DNA of 17,159 nucleotides, from the NCBI GenBank assembly GCA_019418605.1, contig DYBN01000026.1, forward strand, positions 1 to 17,159, given 5' to 3'. The position numbers and the translations under genes were made by a program. How positions within the stretch are numbered: position 1 is the stretch's first letter; each line of letters begins with the position of its first letter. This stretch comes from Sutterella sp. (GTDB lineage: Bacteria; Pseudomonadota; Gammaproteobacteria; Burkholderiales; Burkholderiaceae_F). Shown one piece after another: positions 1 through 7,302 of the stretch. The notes under the pieces are model-generated. The model was not told where the DNA came from, did not search any database, and saw only the letters and a list, made by a program, of their open reading frames with translations.

Positions 1-77
1 ACCTCATCATGACCAAGAGCATCCGCAACTTCGACGGCATGGTGGAGCTTGTCAAAGACTTGAACGCCATGAAGTAG
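1..77 (+). CDS. C-terminal end of a probable DsbL-type thiol oxidoreductase (partial)
   Basis: An open frame enters from the left edge in frame 3 and ends at TAG 75-77. Its last 24 residues are visible and finish VELVKDLNAMK, which suits the C-terminal helix of a small alpha/beta protein. No catalytic motif lies in the visible part. The next gene is a clear dsbI, and in known AssT/DsbL/DsbI loci the periplasmic thioredoxin-fold oxidase DsbL is encoded beside its membrane partner, so DsbL is the natural inference. The identification rests on context only. A DsbA-like or unrelated protein cannot be excluded. Confidence 0.45.
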   Translation, partial: LIMTKSIRNFDGMVELVKDLNAMK

Positions 78-111
78 CGCCCCCGCGCCCGACCTTCGTG
101 TTCGGCACAAA

Positions 112-176
112 ATGCGCGCAATTGCAGCCGCCTTGCCGGCAATTGCGCGCATCGGGGTGCTTTTTCGCTTTTTTTG
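112..176 (+). terminator. Large perfect inverted repeat with T-rich tail between probable dsbL and dsbI
   Basis: A 14-base arm at 112-125 (ATGCGCGCAATTGC) is matched perfectly by its reverse complement at 139-152, with a 13-base loop. T-rich sequence follows at 160-176. It resembles a Rho-independent terminator, although a short CGGGGTGC separates the stem from the T tract. Placed between two genes expected to be co-expressed, it could reduce read-through into dsbI or stabilise the upstream mRNA. Confidence 0.55.
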
Positions 177-249
177 CCTCTTCTTTCATTTAAACAGCGC
201 TTGCAGCGCCGTCCCGGGCTTTCCTTGATTCTTTTGCCGAGGCCTCGAC

Positions 250-933
250 ATGAAACGCTTTTTCTCCTCCCTTGCGGCCGATCCGGCCCAAACGCTTGCC
301 GACTGGCAGGACTCCCGCTGGCCCTGGGGCATCATCGCCTTTGCCATGATCGCCATGGTGCTGCTTGCGCACTACGTCTTTCAGGACTGGATGCACATGC
401 TGCCCTGCGAGCAGTGCGTCTACATCCGCTACGGCAACCTCGTCATGGCCCTGGGCTGCCTCATCGCCATGATCAACCCCAAGGCCCTCTGGGCCAAGAT
501 CGCGGGCTACGTCATCACCCTCTACGGCCTTGTCTACACGATCATGTGCTCGGTCAAGCTCATCGGCATTCATGCCGCCGTGCACTCCGACGACCCCATG
601 GCCATGTTCGGCATGCAGGGCTGCTCGACGGAACCTCACTTTCCCTTCGGCCTGCCGCTTGAGAAATGGGCTCCCGCCTGGTTTCAGCCCACGGGCGACT
701 GCGGCTACGACTCCCCCGTCGTCCCCGACGGCGCCGTGCTCTCTTCTCTTCAGTCCTGGTTCATTGAGCTCTACCAGACCTCCGACGGGTGGTACCTCAT
801 CCCGCAGTGGAAGTTCATGAACATGGCGCAGTGCTGTCTTCTGGCGTGCATCGTCGCCGCCCTTTTCCTTGCCGCCATGCTCTACGGCTGGGGCATGCGC
901 CTTGCGGCCGCACGAAAGGCCAAAGAGAGCTAA
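250..933 (+). CDS. dsbI: DsbI, membrane disulfide oxidoreductase of the AssT/DsbL system (DsbB family)
   Basis: This inner-membrane quinone-linked protein reoxidises its periplasmic thiol oxidase, DsbL, which folds arylsulfate sulfotransferase. The 227-residue product has four hydrophobic segments (about 28-46, 60-76, 84-103 and 192-215). A first redox pair, CEQC, lies at residues 53-56. A long periplasmic loop contains the second pair, C125 (GCSTEP) and C151 (GDCGYD). The loop motifs around FPFGLPLEKWAP and GWYLIP, and the MNMAQ stretch before the last helix, match remembered E. coli DsbI closely and are longer than in ordinary DsbB. The start is the first in-frame ATG, at 250; a weak GAGG precedes it. 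The upstream partial gene is probably dsbL, and assT would be expected outside the window. Confidence 0.9.
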   Translation: MKRFFSSLAADPAQTLADWQDSRWPWGIIAFAMIAMVLLAHYVFQDWMHMLPCEQCVYIRYGNLVMALGCLIAMINPKALWAKIAGYVITLYGLVYTIMCSVKLIGIHAAVHSDDPMAMFGMQGCSTEPHFPFGLPLEKWAPAWFQPTGDCGYDSPVVPDGAVLSSLQSWFIELYQTSDGWYLIPQWKFMNMAQCCLLACIVAALFLAAMLYGWGMRLAAARKAKES

Positions 934-984
934 CCGCTTGACACCCCTTGCGGGAAAAAAGTTTTCAGCAAGGGACAGCAGAAA

Positions 985-1026
985 AAAAAGGCAGCCGCGG
1001 CACCAAATGCCGTCGACTGCCTTTTT
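985..1026. terminator. Bidirectional terminator hairpin after dsbI
   Basis: Arms AAAAAGGCAG (985-994) and CTGCCTTTTT (1017-1026) are perfect complements. A second short stem, CGGCA/TGCCG (998-1002 and 1008-1012), lies inside. The A tract on one side and the T tract on the other allow termination on both strands, which fits its place between convergent dsbI and iadA. Confidence 0.75.
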
Positions 1027-1061
1027 CCTGCCGTTTTCTTTGGCTTACAGAGTCTTGCGCG

Positions 1062-1096
1062 GCGCCCGGGCCCTCCTTCTTGAGGGCGCCGGGCGC
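1062..1096. terminator. GC-rich hairpin downstream of iadA
   Basis: GCGCCCGG+GCCCTC (1062-1075) pairs with GAGGGC+GCCGGGCGC (1082-1096), with one bulged base and a 6-base loop. It lies 17 bases beyond the iadA stop and could stabilise the 3' end of the minus-strand mRNA. No T run follows it on the minus strand, so it is not a textbook terminator by itself. Confidence 0.45.
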
Positions 1097-1112
1097 GCGC
1101 GGCCTTGAGCCG

Positions 1113-2258
1113 CTAAATCTCAAACGTGCCTTTGACGATGATTTCGCCCGAGCGCATCATCTGCCGGCCCTTGGCAAAGACGTGCACGAGCTCCATGTTC
1201 TCGTCAAAGAGGTTGATGTCGGCGCAGGCGCCCTCGCGGATTTCTCCCTTGCCGGGCAGGCGCAGCGCGCGGGCGATGTTGGTCGAGACGATGGGCAGGG
1301 CCGTCGTCATCGGGATGCCGCGCTCGCCCACAAGGCGCTTGAATTCGCGCAGGTTGCAGGCAACGCCGCCAACGCCCAGGCCAACCATCTCGCCCTTGTC
1401 GTTAAAGCGCGGCACCGAGCCGTGGCCGTCGGAGCTCAGCGAGAGGTGATCGGGCGCAACGCCCGCCTTGAGAGCCTCGACGATGCCGTCGGCGGGCGTT
1501 CCCACGGCGCACGAGCCTCCCGTGGTGACGTCGACGTAGCCGCCGGCAAGGCCAAACTTAATTGCGCCCTCAAAGACCTTGAGGTCGCGCGCGCAGTGCG
1601 TGGGCCGAATGTGCTGAATCGGGAAGCCGCGCTTGGCAATGTCAAGGAACATGTCGAAGGGGCCGACGATGTTGCCCAGGTGAATGTGCAGCACGCCGAG
1701 CTTGCCCGCCACCATGGCGCCCACGCGGATCTGCGTGAGAAGCCGCAGCACCTCTTCTTCGGTCGGGAAGCTTGAGCGGTGATCCCCCATGGCGATCTTG
1801 ACGCCGAGCACTTCGGGCACGAAGTACAAGTCGTCGCGCACGCAGCTCGTGAGCGTCGTGGGCGGGTACGCGTAGTTGCTCGTGTACATCCAGGCCGAGA
1901 CGCCCTCGGCCTGCAGGCCGCGCACCTTGCCCAGAAGATTGGGAATCGAGCGGCTCGATCCGTCGGTGCCCGAGACGCCCACCACGCTTGTCGTACCGCA
2001 GGCGATGAGCTCGGAGAGCACGAGTTCGGGCGTGCGGGTGGCCGGGCCGCCTTCTCCGCCGCCGCCCGTGACGTGAATGTGCTGATCGATGAATCCGGGC
2101 GTCAGAATGAGGCCGCTCGCATCGAGCGTCTCAAGCCCCGGCATCGTCACCGTCAGGTCGGGCCCGACGGCGGCAATCTGCTTGTTGACGATGAGCACGT
2201 CGCACACGCCGAGCTCCTGCGGGGCAAAGACGCGCGCGTTCTTAATTAGCAAAGCCAT
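1113..2258 (-). CDS. iadA: Isoaspartyl dipeptidase IadA (M38 amidohydrolase)
   Basis: The enzyme hydrolyses beta-aspartyl dipeptides formed when aged proteins are degraded, releasing aspartate. From the chosen start the product has 381 residues, close to E. coli IadA (390). Metal and catalytic positions are visible: the QHIH metal pair at H60/H62 within GFIDQHIHVTGGGGE, K154 for the carboxylated lysine in GVKIAMGDHRS, H193, H221 (RPTH) and D277 in SSDGHGS. The C-terminus VKGTFEI also matches the family. The ATG at 2258 is preferred because GGAG lies nine bases before it; an ATG at 2273 would add five residues. It sits about 57 bases after the DcuC-family gene on the same strand, so the two are probably co-transcribed. 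Confidence 0.93.
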   Translation of the reverse strand: MALLIKNARVFAPQELGVCDVLIVNKQIAAVGPDLTVTMPGLETLDASGLILTPGFIDQHIHVTGGGGEGGPATRTPELVLSELIACGTTSVVGVSGTDGSSRSIPNLLGKVRGLQAEGVSAWMYTSNYAYPPTTLTSCVRDDLYFVPEVLGVKIAMGDHRSSFPTEEEVLRLLTQIRVGAMVAGKLGVLHIHLGNIVGPFDMFLDIAKRGFPIQHIRPTHCARDLKVFEGAIKFGLAGGYVDVTTGGSCAVGTPADGIVEALKAGVAPDHLSLSSDGHGSVPRFNDKGEMVGLGVGGVACNLREFKRLVGERGIPMTTALPIVSTNIARALRLPGKGEIREGACADINLFDENMELVHVFAKGRQMMRSGEIIVKGTFEI

Positions 2259-2315
2259 TTGTGAAATCTCCATCGAGAAAATAAATCCTGATCCGTCAAA
2301 CGAATGGGCCTGGCG

Positions 2316-3698
2316 TTAAAGGAAGACGAGAGAGGCCGCCACGTTGACCACCATGCCGAGGATCATGACCGGAATCGTACGGCGAATGAGCTCAATGGGC
2401 GTGAGGCCCGCAATGCCCGACACGGCGATGATGACTCCCGAAATGGGGCTCATCGGACGGGCAAGGCTTGCGGCAAGCTGCACGGGGATCACGAGCGCCA
2501 TCGTGTTGTAGCCCACGCTTGCGGCCGCCTCCGGCAGCAGCGGCGAGAAGGCAAAGAAGGCCGAGTTGCCCGAGCCCGTCACGATCGTGGCAATCACCAT
2601 GATCGCCATCATCACAAAGAGCATCAGACCCAGTCCGAGCCCTTCCTGGGAAGCGGCAAGCGAAATCAGCGTGGAGATGCCGCCCACCTTGGTGAGGCCC
2701 ACGGCAAAGAGCTCGGCGCAGACGATGAGGCTCACGGTGGAAATGAACACCTTGCCCATGCCTTCAAAGAAGGACTGCACGTCGCCGCAGCACTGCTTGA
2801 AGGTGCGGCGCGTGAGCAGATCGACCACAAAGGCAATCAGAATCGAGACCACGATGGCGGTCACCAGAGAAAGCTTGACGCCCGCATAGACCATGGGCGA
2901 GAAGACAATCAGCAAAAAGAGCGGCAGCACGGGCAAAATCGCATAGTGCACGGGACCCGCGTCGGCAAAGGCGTCTTCGGTCTTGCCATTGCCGCCCGCC
3001 TGCAGCGGCGCATCTTCGATGCCCTGGGCGGCTTCGCGCCGGTCAAACCAGCGCTGCACGAGGAAGTGGCCGATGGCCACGGCAAGCATCACGCAGATGG
3101 CCACCGGCACCTGACCGGTGACGAAGTAGGTGACGACGTCGGTCTGCAGAAGGTCGGCCGCACGCATGGAGTTCGACGAACTCGGTCCCAGATCAAGGCA
3201 GCACGTCGAGCCGATCACGGCCGCAGCCGCCGCGCGCCGCACGCCGAGCTGCACCAGAAGCGGATAGATCGAAGCCATCAGCAAAAGGCCCAGACCCACG
3301 GCCGAGTTGATGAACAGCGCCATCGTCTGGCCCACGAGATACGTCACGCCCAGCAGCAGATAGGGCGAGCGAATGGCCGCCAGAGGCTTGATGCAGAGCT
3401 TGACGAGCGCCTTGGAGGCGCCCAGTTTGTTCATATAGTAGGAAAAGCCCGCAATTGCCATGATGTTGAGACCGAGCCCGCCGAGGCGGCTCTTCATCAG
3501 GTCGGTGAGCGCCTGCGCAAGGTCAAAGCCCACGAAGTTCGTGGCCGACTTGGCGCTCACGGGCGGATTGCCCATCAGGGCTCCGATTGCCAGCATGACG
3601 ATGCCGATTAAAAGCAGCATCATGGGCGGGTAGTAGTTTTTGATCACAAAGTACGCAATCGCCACAACGGCAATGAGCGTACAGACGACGCCGAACAT
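2316..3698 (-). CDS. DcuC-family anaerobic C4-dicarboxylate transporter
   Basis: This 460-residue polytopic membrane protein has the length and glycine-rich helix pattern of the DcuC family, which exchanges or takes up fumarate, aspartate and succinate under anaerobic conditions. About 11-12 hydrophobic segments are visible. A hydrophilic loop (DRREAAQGIEDAP and onward) lies mid-protein, and GSGNSAFFAFSPLLPEAAA lies in the C-terminal half. The ATG at 3698 was chosen because a strong GGAGGA lies six bases before it and hydrophobic sequence begins at once; the frame extends further upstream but is not membrane-like there. Because iadA follows, the substrate could be an aspartyl compound or dipeptide rather than a simple dicarboxylate. 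YfcC-type carriers are a less likely alternative. Confidence 0.8.
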   Translation of the reverse strand: MFGVVCTLIAVVAIAYFVIKNYYPPMMLLLIGIVMLAIGALMGNPPVSAKSATNFVGFDLAQALTDLMKSRLGGLGLNIMAIAGFSYYMNKLGASKALVKLCIKPLAAIRSPYLLLGVTYLVGQTMALFINSAVGLGLLLMASIYPLLVQLGVRRAAAAAVIGSTCCLDLGPSSSNSMRAADLLQTDVVTYFVTGQVPVAICVMLAVAIGHFLVQRWFDRREAAQGIEDAPLQAGGNGKTEDAFADAGPVHYAILPVLPLFLLIVFSPMVYAGVKLSLVTAIVVSILIAFVVDLLTRRTFKQCCGDVQSFFEGMGKVFISTVSLIVCAELFAVGLTKVGGISTLISLAASQEGLGLGLMLFVMMAIMVIATIVTGSGNSAFFAFSPLLPEAAASVGYNTMALVIPVQLAASLARPMSPISGVIIAVSGIAGLTPIELIRRTIPVMILGMVVNVAASLVFL

Positions 3699-3802
3699 GA
3701 ACGTCCTCCATTGGTTTGAAAGAAAACAAAAAGCGGCAGCGCCGCGCGCGCCTTGTTCCAAAGCAAGGCTTGTCGTAGTTGTCGTTTGAGCGGCCGCTGC
3801 AG

Positions 3803-3819
3803 TGCACCAAATTTGTGCA
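3803..3819. promoter_or_regulatory. NtrC-like dyad / candidate operator
   Basis: The 17-mer TGCACCAAATTTGTGCA is a near-perfect dyad inside a GTGCAC-N7-GTGCAC repeat. It resembles the NtrC site consensus TGCACCA-N3-TGGTGCA with one mismatch. It lies about 105 bases upstream of the DcuC-family start and 290 bases upstream of the permease. A recognisable sigma54 promoter is not clear; only a weak TGGAAC-type match occurs on the minus strand. Another dyad-binding regulator is equally possible. Confidence 0.35.
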
Positions 3820-3950
3820 CGCAGGTGCCTCGAACATACTACCACCGCGCCCGAAGCGGCGTTTTTTCTTTACGCGGCTTGCGCCGGATCAAAATTGGCG
3901 GCCCCCGTCTCAAGATTTGCTCATTCATGCCAAAAATTCATTGCGCAGGG

Positions 3951-3990
3951 AAAAGCGCCCCCATTTCCGCTTAAATTAGGGCGCTCTTTT
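3951..3990. other. Hairpin with flanking A and T tracts upstream of the amino acid ABC operon
   Basis: AGCGCCC (3954-3960) pairs with GGGCGCT (3979-3985). AAA flanks the left arm and CTTTT the right arm, with an 18-base loop. The form is that of a weak bidirectional terminator, yet it lies between divergent genes. It could insulate the two transcription units. It lies upstream of the predicted permease promoter, so an attenuator role is unlikely unless transcription starts earlier. Confidence 0.4.
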
Positions 3991-4039
3991 GCAAAATGGC
4001 CCGGTCCGCGGCGGCGCGGGAGCGCTCGGCGGGCAGCCT

Positions 4040-4066
4040 TTGCCATTGCATAGCACTCGCTACAAT
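4040..4066 (+). promoter_or_regulatory. Candidate sigma70 promoter for the amino acid ABC operon
   Basis: A -10 of TACAAT (4061-4066) is preceded by TTGCCA (4040-4045) with a short 15-base spacer. Transcription would start near 4073 and give a leader of about 37 bases before the permease ATG. The -10 is good; the spacer is below optimum. Confidence 0.45.
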
Positions 4067-4109
4067 TTGCCGGCCCTTTTGTTTTTGCCCTGCCTTTCAT
4101 TTCATATCA

Positions 4110-4778
4110 ATGGACACCGCGCTCATCGAGCTTTTTATCGACTCCTTCTGGCAGATCCTGCTGCCGGGGCTGACCGTGACGATTCCGCTTACGGCCATCT
4201 CCTTTAGCCTTGCGCTTGTCCTGGCCGTCGTGGTGGCGCTCATTCAGTACGCGCACGTGCCTGTTCTCAAAGACATCGCGCGCTTTTACATCTGGGTGAC
4301 GCGCGGCACGCCCCTGCTCGTACAGCTTTTCGTGGTCTTCTACGGACTGCCGCATGCAGGAGTCCTCATCAATCCCTTTGTTGCGGCCGTCATCGTCTTT
4401 TCGATCAACGAAGGGGCCTACTGCGCCGAAACCATGCGCGCGGCCCTTGAGTCCGTGCCCGCCGGGCAGCTTGAGGCGGGGCTCACCTGCGGCATGAGCT
4501 ACCTGCAGGTCATTGGCCGCATCGTGCTGCCGCAGGCCTTTCGCACGGCGTTTCCGACGCTGGGCAATTCCCTTATCGCCATGGTCAAGGACACCTCGCT
4601 TGCGGCCAACATCACGGTCACCGAAATGTTCATGACCACGCAGCGCATCGTCGCGCGCACCTACGAGCCTTTGCTTTTGTATATCGAAGTGGGGCTCATC
4701 TACCTCATCTTCTGCACGGTGCTCACGCGGCTGCAGACGTACGGCGAGAAACGACTCAGAACCTACGGCAGGCGCTAG
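4110..4778 (+). CDS. Polar amino acid ABC transporter permease (HisM/TcyB type)
   Basis: This inner-membrane channel subunit of an amino acid importer has 222 residues, typical for the His/Glu/Gln/Arg/opine TM subfamily. Hydrophobic segments run through the protein. The RGTPLLVQLFVVFYGLP motif and the EAA loop (EGAYCAETMRAALESVPAGQ to QAFRTAFPTLGN), which docks to the ATPase, are both clear. It probably works as a homodimer because only one permease gene is present. The ATG at 4110 fits the family N-terminus (MDTALIELFIDSF); no Shine-Dalgarno sequence is visible. In-frame codons further upstream encode no membrane-like sequence. It is first of three genes, with 47 bases to the ATPase gene. 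Confidence 0.92.
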   Translation: MDTALIELFIDSFWQILLPGLTVTIPLTAISFSLALVLAVVVALIQYAHVPVLKDIARFYIWVTRGTPLLVQLFVVFYGLPHAGVLINPFVAAVIVFSINEGAYCAETMRAALESVPAGQLEAGLTCGMSYLQVIGRIVLPQAFRTAFPTLGNSLIAMVKDTSLAANITVTEMFMTTQRIVARTYEPLLLYIEVGLIYLIFCTVLTRLQTYGEKRLRTYGRR

Positions 4779-4825
4779 AGAAGGCTCGTTTTTACTGCAA
4801 CATCATCGACTTTTGTTTTTGCGGC

Positions 4826-5560
4826 ATGCTTCTTGAAGTCAACAACCTGCACAAGACCTTTGGACAGACCGAGGTGCTCCACGGCGTGAGCCTTGGCGTC
4901 GACAAGGGCGACGTGGTGGCCGTGATCGGCCCGAGCGGCTCCGGGAAGACCACGATGCTGCGGTGCCTGAATTTTCTTGAAAAGGCCGATGCGGGCACCA
5001 TGCGCTTTTCGGGCGAAAGTTTTGAGATGCCCCGCATCGCGCGCAAGGACATCGCCCGCATCCGCAAGCGCACCGCCTTTGTTTTTCAAAACTACAACCT
5101 CTTTTTGAACAAGACGGCGCTTGAAAACATCACCGAAGGGCTCGTTGTCGGCCGGGGCATGGATAAAAAGGCCGCCCGAGACCTGGCGCTTGATCTTTTG
5201 GCGCGCTTTGACCTTGCCGGGCGCGAAAACGCCTACCCGAGCGAACTCTCGGGCGGGCAGCAGCAGCGCGTGGCCATCGCCCGCGCGCTTGCCCCGCAGC
5301 CCGACATCGTCTACTTCGATGAACCGACGTCTGCGCTGGATCCCGAGCTCACCCAGGAGGTGCTCGGCATCCTGCGCGAGCTTGCCCGGGAGGGAATCAC
5401 CATGGTCGTGGTCACCCACGAACTCGCCTTTGCCCGCGGCATCGCCAACCGCGTGATCTTCATGGAGTCGGGGTGCGTTGTGGAAGCTGGAGGCGCAACC
5501 GAGCTTTTTTCCCACCCCAGAGAGCAGCGCACCGCGCAGTTTCTGCAAACGCTTGCGTAA
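4826..5560 (+). CDS. Polar amino acid ABC transporter ATP-binding protein
   Basis: This cytoplasmic ATPase powers the adjacent permease. The 244-residue product shows all ABC hallmarks in order: Walker A GPSGSGKT (about residues 32-39), the Q-loop in FVFQNYNLFLNKTALEN, signature LSGGQQQR, Walker B IVYFDEPTSALDPE and the H-loop histidine in VVTHELAFA. It is most like GlnQ/TcyN/YecC ATPases, which are 240-250 residues long. The ATG at 4826 gives the normal N-terminus (MLLEVNNLHKTFG); no strong ribosome-binding site precedes it, as for the permease. The gap of 90 bases to the binding-protein gene contains a small imperfect hairpin at about 5589-5608 that may allow separate expression of the next gene. 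Confidence 0.93.
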   Translation: MLLEVNNLHKTFGQTEVLHGVSLGVDKGDVVAVIGPSGSGKTTMLRCLNFLEKADAGTMRFSGESFEMPRIARKDIARIRKRTAFVFQNYNLFLNKTALENITEGLVVGRGMDKKAARDLALDLLARFDLAGRENAYPSELSGGQQQRVAIARALAPQPDIVYFDEPTSALDPELTQEVLGILRELAREGITMVVVTHELAFARGIANRVIFMESGCVVEAGGATELFSHPREQRTAQFLQTLA

Positions 5561-5650
5561 CTTTGCAGCCTGCGCGCTAACTGACAACACTTTTTTCGCG
5601 CAGAGCGCAAAACCCATTTTTGTTGACCTCTATCTTTTAGGATCCCCACT

Positions 5651-6502
5651 ATGCAACCCACCAAACGACTGCTTCTTGCGGCCTTTGCCGCAAGCGCCGT
5701 TTTCGGCTCTCTTGCCGGGTGCTCGGACAACGGCAGCGCACCGAGCGCTGAAAATTCCAAGGCGAGCAGCGAAGCTCCCGCCTCCGCCGACCTTCTTGCC
5801 CGCATCAAGGAGCGCGGCACCATCACGATTGCCATGGAAGGCACATGGTCGCCCTGGACCTATCACGACAAAGACGGCAATCTCACGGGGTACGACGTTG
5901 AAATCGGCCGCAGGATTGCGCAAAAAATCGGCGTCAAGGCCGAATTCATCGAGGGCAAGTGGGACGGACTGTTGGCCGGGCTTGACGCCGGGCGCTATGA
6001 CCTGATGATCAACGGCGTGGGCGTCACGCCCGAGCGCGAGCGCGCCTACAACTTCTCCAAGCCCTACGCCTACGACCGCGTGGCGGTCATCGTCAACGCC
6101 GATCAGAGCAACATCACCCGCATCGACGATCTCAAGGGCAAGACCACGGCCAACACAATCTCGAGCACCTACGCCGAAACGGCCGAAAAGTACGGCGCCA
6201 AGGTGATCGGCGTCGACGACCTCAACCAGACCTTTGAGCTTTTGCGCGCGCGCCGCATCGACGCCACCCTCAACTCCGAGGTGACGTTCGTCGACTACAC
6301 CAAGGCGCACCCGGAAGCCGCGATCAAAATCGCCGTCTTCGTGCCCGAGCAGGGGCTTGTGGCCATTCCGCTTAAAAAAGACCCGTCAACCGACTCGCTG
6401 CGGGCTTTGATCAACGAGACGATCGACGAGCTGCGCGCAAGCGGCGAGCTCTCGAAAATCTCGCAGCGCTTCTTCGGGCTTGACATCTCAAGCAAAAAAT
6501 AG
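5651..6502 (+). CDS. Amino acid ABC transporter substrate-binding lipoprotein, cystine-binding type
   Basis: This extracytoplasmic solute receptor belongs to the importer encoded just upstream. The 283-residue product has a lipoprotein signal with lipobox LAGC (C24), a low-complexity Ser/Ala linker, then a bacterial family-3 binding fold starting at DLLARIKERGTITIAMEG. The motifs TYHDKDGNLTGYDVEIG, KWDGLLAGLDAGRYDLMING and AEKYGAKVIGVDDLNQ resemble FliY/TcyA cystine-binding proteins, so cystine or a related sulfur or polar amino acid is the likely ligand. Specificity cannot be settled by eye. An AGGA eight bases before the ATG supports the start. The gene order permease, ATPase, binding protein forms a complete transporter. 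Confidence 0.9.
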   Translation: MQPTKRLLLAAFAASAVFGSLAGCSDNGSAPSAENSKASSEAPASADLLARIKERGTITIAMEGTWSPWTYHDKDGNLTGYDVEIGRRIAQKIGVKAEFIEGKWDGLLAGLDAGRYDLMINGVGVTPERERAYNFSKPYAYDRVAVIVNADQSNITRIDDLKGKTTANTISSTYAETAEKYGAKVIGVDDLNQTFELLRARRIDATLNSEVTFVDYTKAHPEAAIKIAVFVPEQGLVAIPLKKDPSTDSLRALINETIDELRASGELSKISQRFFGLDISSKK

Positions 6503-6522
6503 CCGCAAAGGGGGCGGGCGCC

Positions 6523-6553
6523 GCGGCATGAGCCGCCGCGCCGCTTTCCTTTC
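6523..6553 (+). terminator. GC-rich hairpin after the ABC operon
   Basis: GCGGC (6523-6527) pairs with GCCGC (6532-6536) around an ATGA loop, and further GC pairing is possible outside. TTTCCTTTC follows. It lies 21 bases after the binding-protein stop, in the convergent gap facing the flavodoxin gene. The T tract is interrupted, so the call is moderate. Confidence 0.4.
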
Positions 6554-6619
6554 GCGCATAAAAAAGGGAAGCGGCGCTTGTTTTTCCCCAAGCACCGCCT
6601 CCTCAATCTTTCTCTTTCG

Positions 6620-6637
6620 GGCCGCCCCAAAGCGGCC
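6620..6637 (-). terminator. Hairpin downstream of the flavodoxin gene
   Basis: GGCCGC (6620-6625) and GCGGCC (6632-6637) form a perfect 6-bp stem with a 6-base loop, 18 bases past the flavodoxin stop. On the minus strand no long T run follows. It probably ends or stabilises the three-gene redox operon mRNA. Confidence 0.4.
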
Positions 6638-6654
6638 GCAAAAGGGGCTGCCAA

Positions 6655-7227
6655 CTACTTCACGGCGCCGATTTTCTTGAGCCAAGCCTCAACGTCGGCC
6701 TTGGCGCCTGCGGCGTCCGAGCCCGGCACGTAGAAGTGCTCGCCGATCTTTGCCTTCGGGCAGAGCTCGGTAATGCGCGCAAGCGCTCCTCTCGGCGACG
6801 AGCTTCCCGACGTGATGAAGGGATAGACCGTCTTGCCCTGCAGATCGTGGTCCATCAGGAAGGTCGCCATTGGAACCGAAAGGCTTCCCCACCAGTAGGG
6901 GCTTCCGAGATAAACCACGTCGTAGCCCGAGAGGTCGGGGATGACGGTCTTTAGCTCCCGGCGCGCCTTGCGGCGCACTTCGTCGCGGGCGATGTCGGTC
7001 ATGTCGCCGTAGTTCGGGGCATAGGGCTCCTTGACGTCGATGCGAAGCGTCGGAGCACCCGTAGCCGCGGCAATCATCTGCGCGAGCGCATCGGTGTTGC
7101 CCGAGCGCGAGTAGTAGATGATGATCGACTTGCCTGCGTCAGCAGCCAGGGCAACTTTGCCCGCGCAGGCGGCAAGAGCGCCGCAGGCTGCGGCCGTCTG
7201 TAAAAAAACGCGTCTAGAAATCGTCAT
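6655..7227 (-). CDS. Tat-exported flavodoxin
   Basis: This FMN-binding electron carrier is predicted to act outside the cytoplasm. The 190-residue product starts MTISRRVFLQTAAACGALAAC, a twin-arginine signal (SRRVFLQ). It also contains a LAAC lipobox-like site at C21 and an ALA cleavage site near residue 29, so it is either a lipoprotein or a soluble periplasmic protein. The flavodoxin fold follows: beta-strand SIIIYYS, FMN phosphate loop S40-R-S-G-N-T45, and the flavin-ring loop GSPYWWGSLSVPM. Tat export suits a protein that must bind its cofactor before export. The ATG at 7227 is chosen because the signal begins there; the frame is open 15 codons further upstream. It is the last of three minus-strand genes, 75 bases after the cyclophilin-like gene. 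Confidence 0.88.
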   Translation of the reverse strand: MTISRRVFLQTAAACGALAACAGKVALAADAGKSIIIYYSRSGNTDALAQMIAAATGAPTLRIDVKEPYAPNYGDMTDIARDEVRRKARRELKTVIPDLSGYDVVYLGSPYWWGSLSVPMATFLMDHDLQGKTVYPFITSGSSSPRGALARITELCPKAKIGEHFYVPGSDAAGAKADVEAWLKKIGAVK

Positions 7228-7302
7228 TTTCGTCTTCGTCTCCCAAATGTGATGTCCATCTGCACCTGACATCAGGCTTTGCGCCCTGTGCCGGCACGGT
7301 CC

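Larger units (their letters stand above)
3699..4109. other. Divergent intergenic region between the DcuC-family gene and the ABC permease gene
   Basis: This 411-base stretch separates two divergent operons. Short open frames exist in it, but none has a convincing ribosome-binding site or protein character. It holds an NtrC-like dyad (3803-3819), a hairpin with flanking A and T tracts (3951-3990) and a candidate promoter before the permease (4040-4066). Nothing else recognisable was seen. Confidence 0.6.

Noticed and set aside
2304..3611. Long plus-strand open frame opposite the DcuC-family gene (435 codons)
   Set aside because: It is rich in His, Arg, Asp and Gln with no domain character, and mirrors a convincing membrane protein on the other strand. 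It is an artefact of GC-rich codon use.
3699..3845. N-terminal extension of the DcuC-family transporter
   Set aside because: The extension is not hydrophobic, has a Thr run and low complexity, and a strong ribosome-binding site precedes the ATG at 3698.
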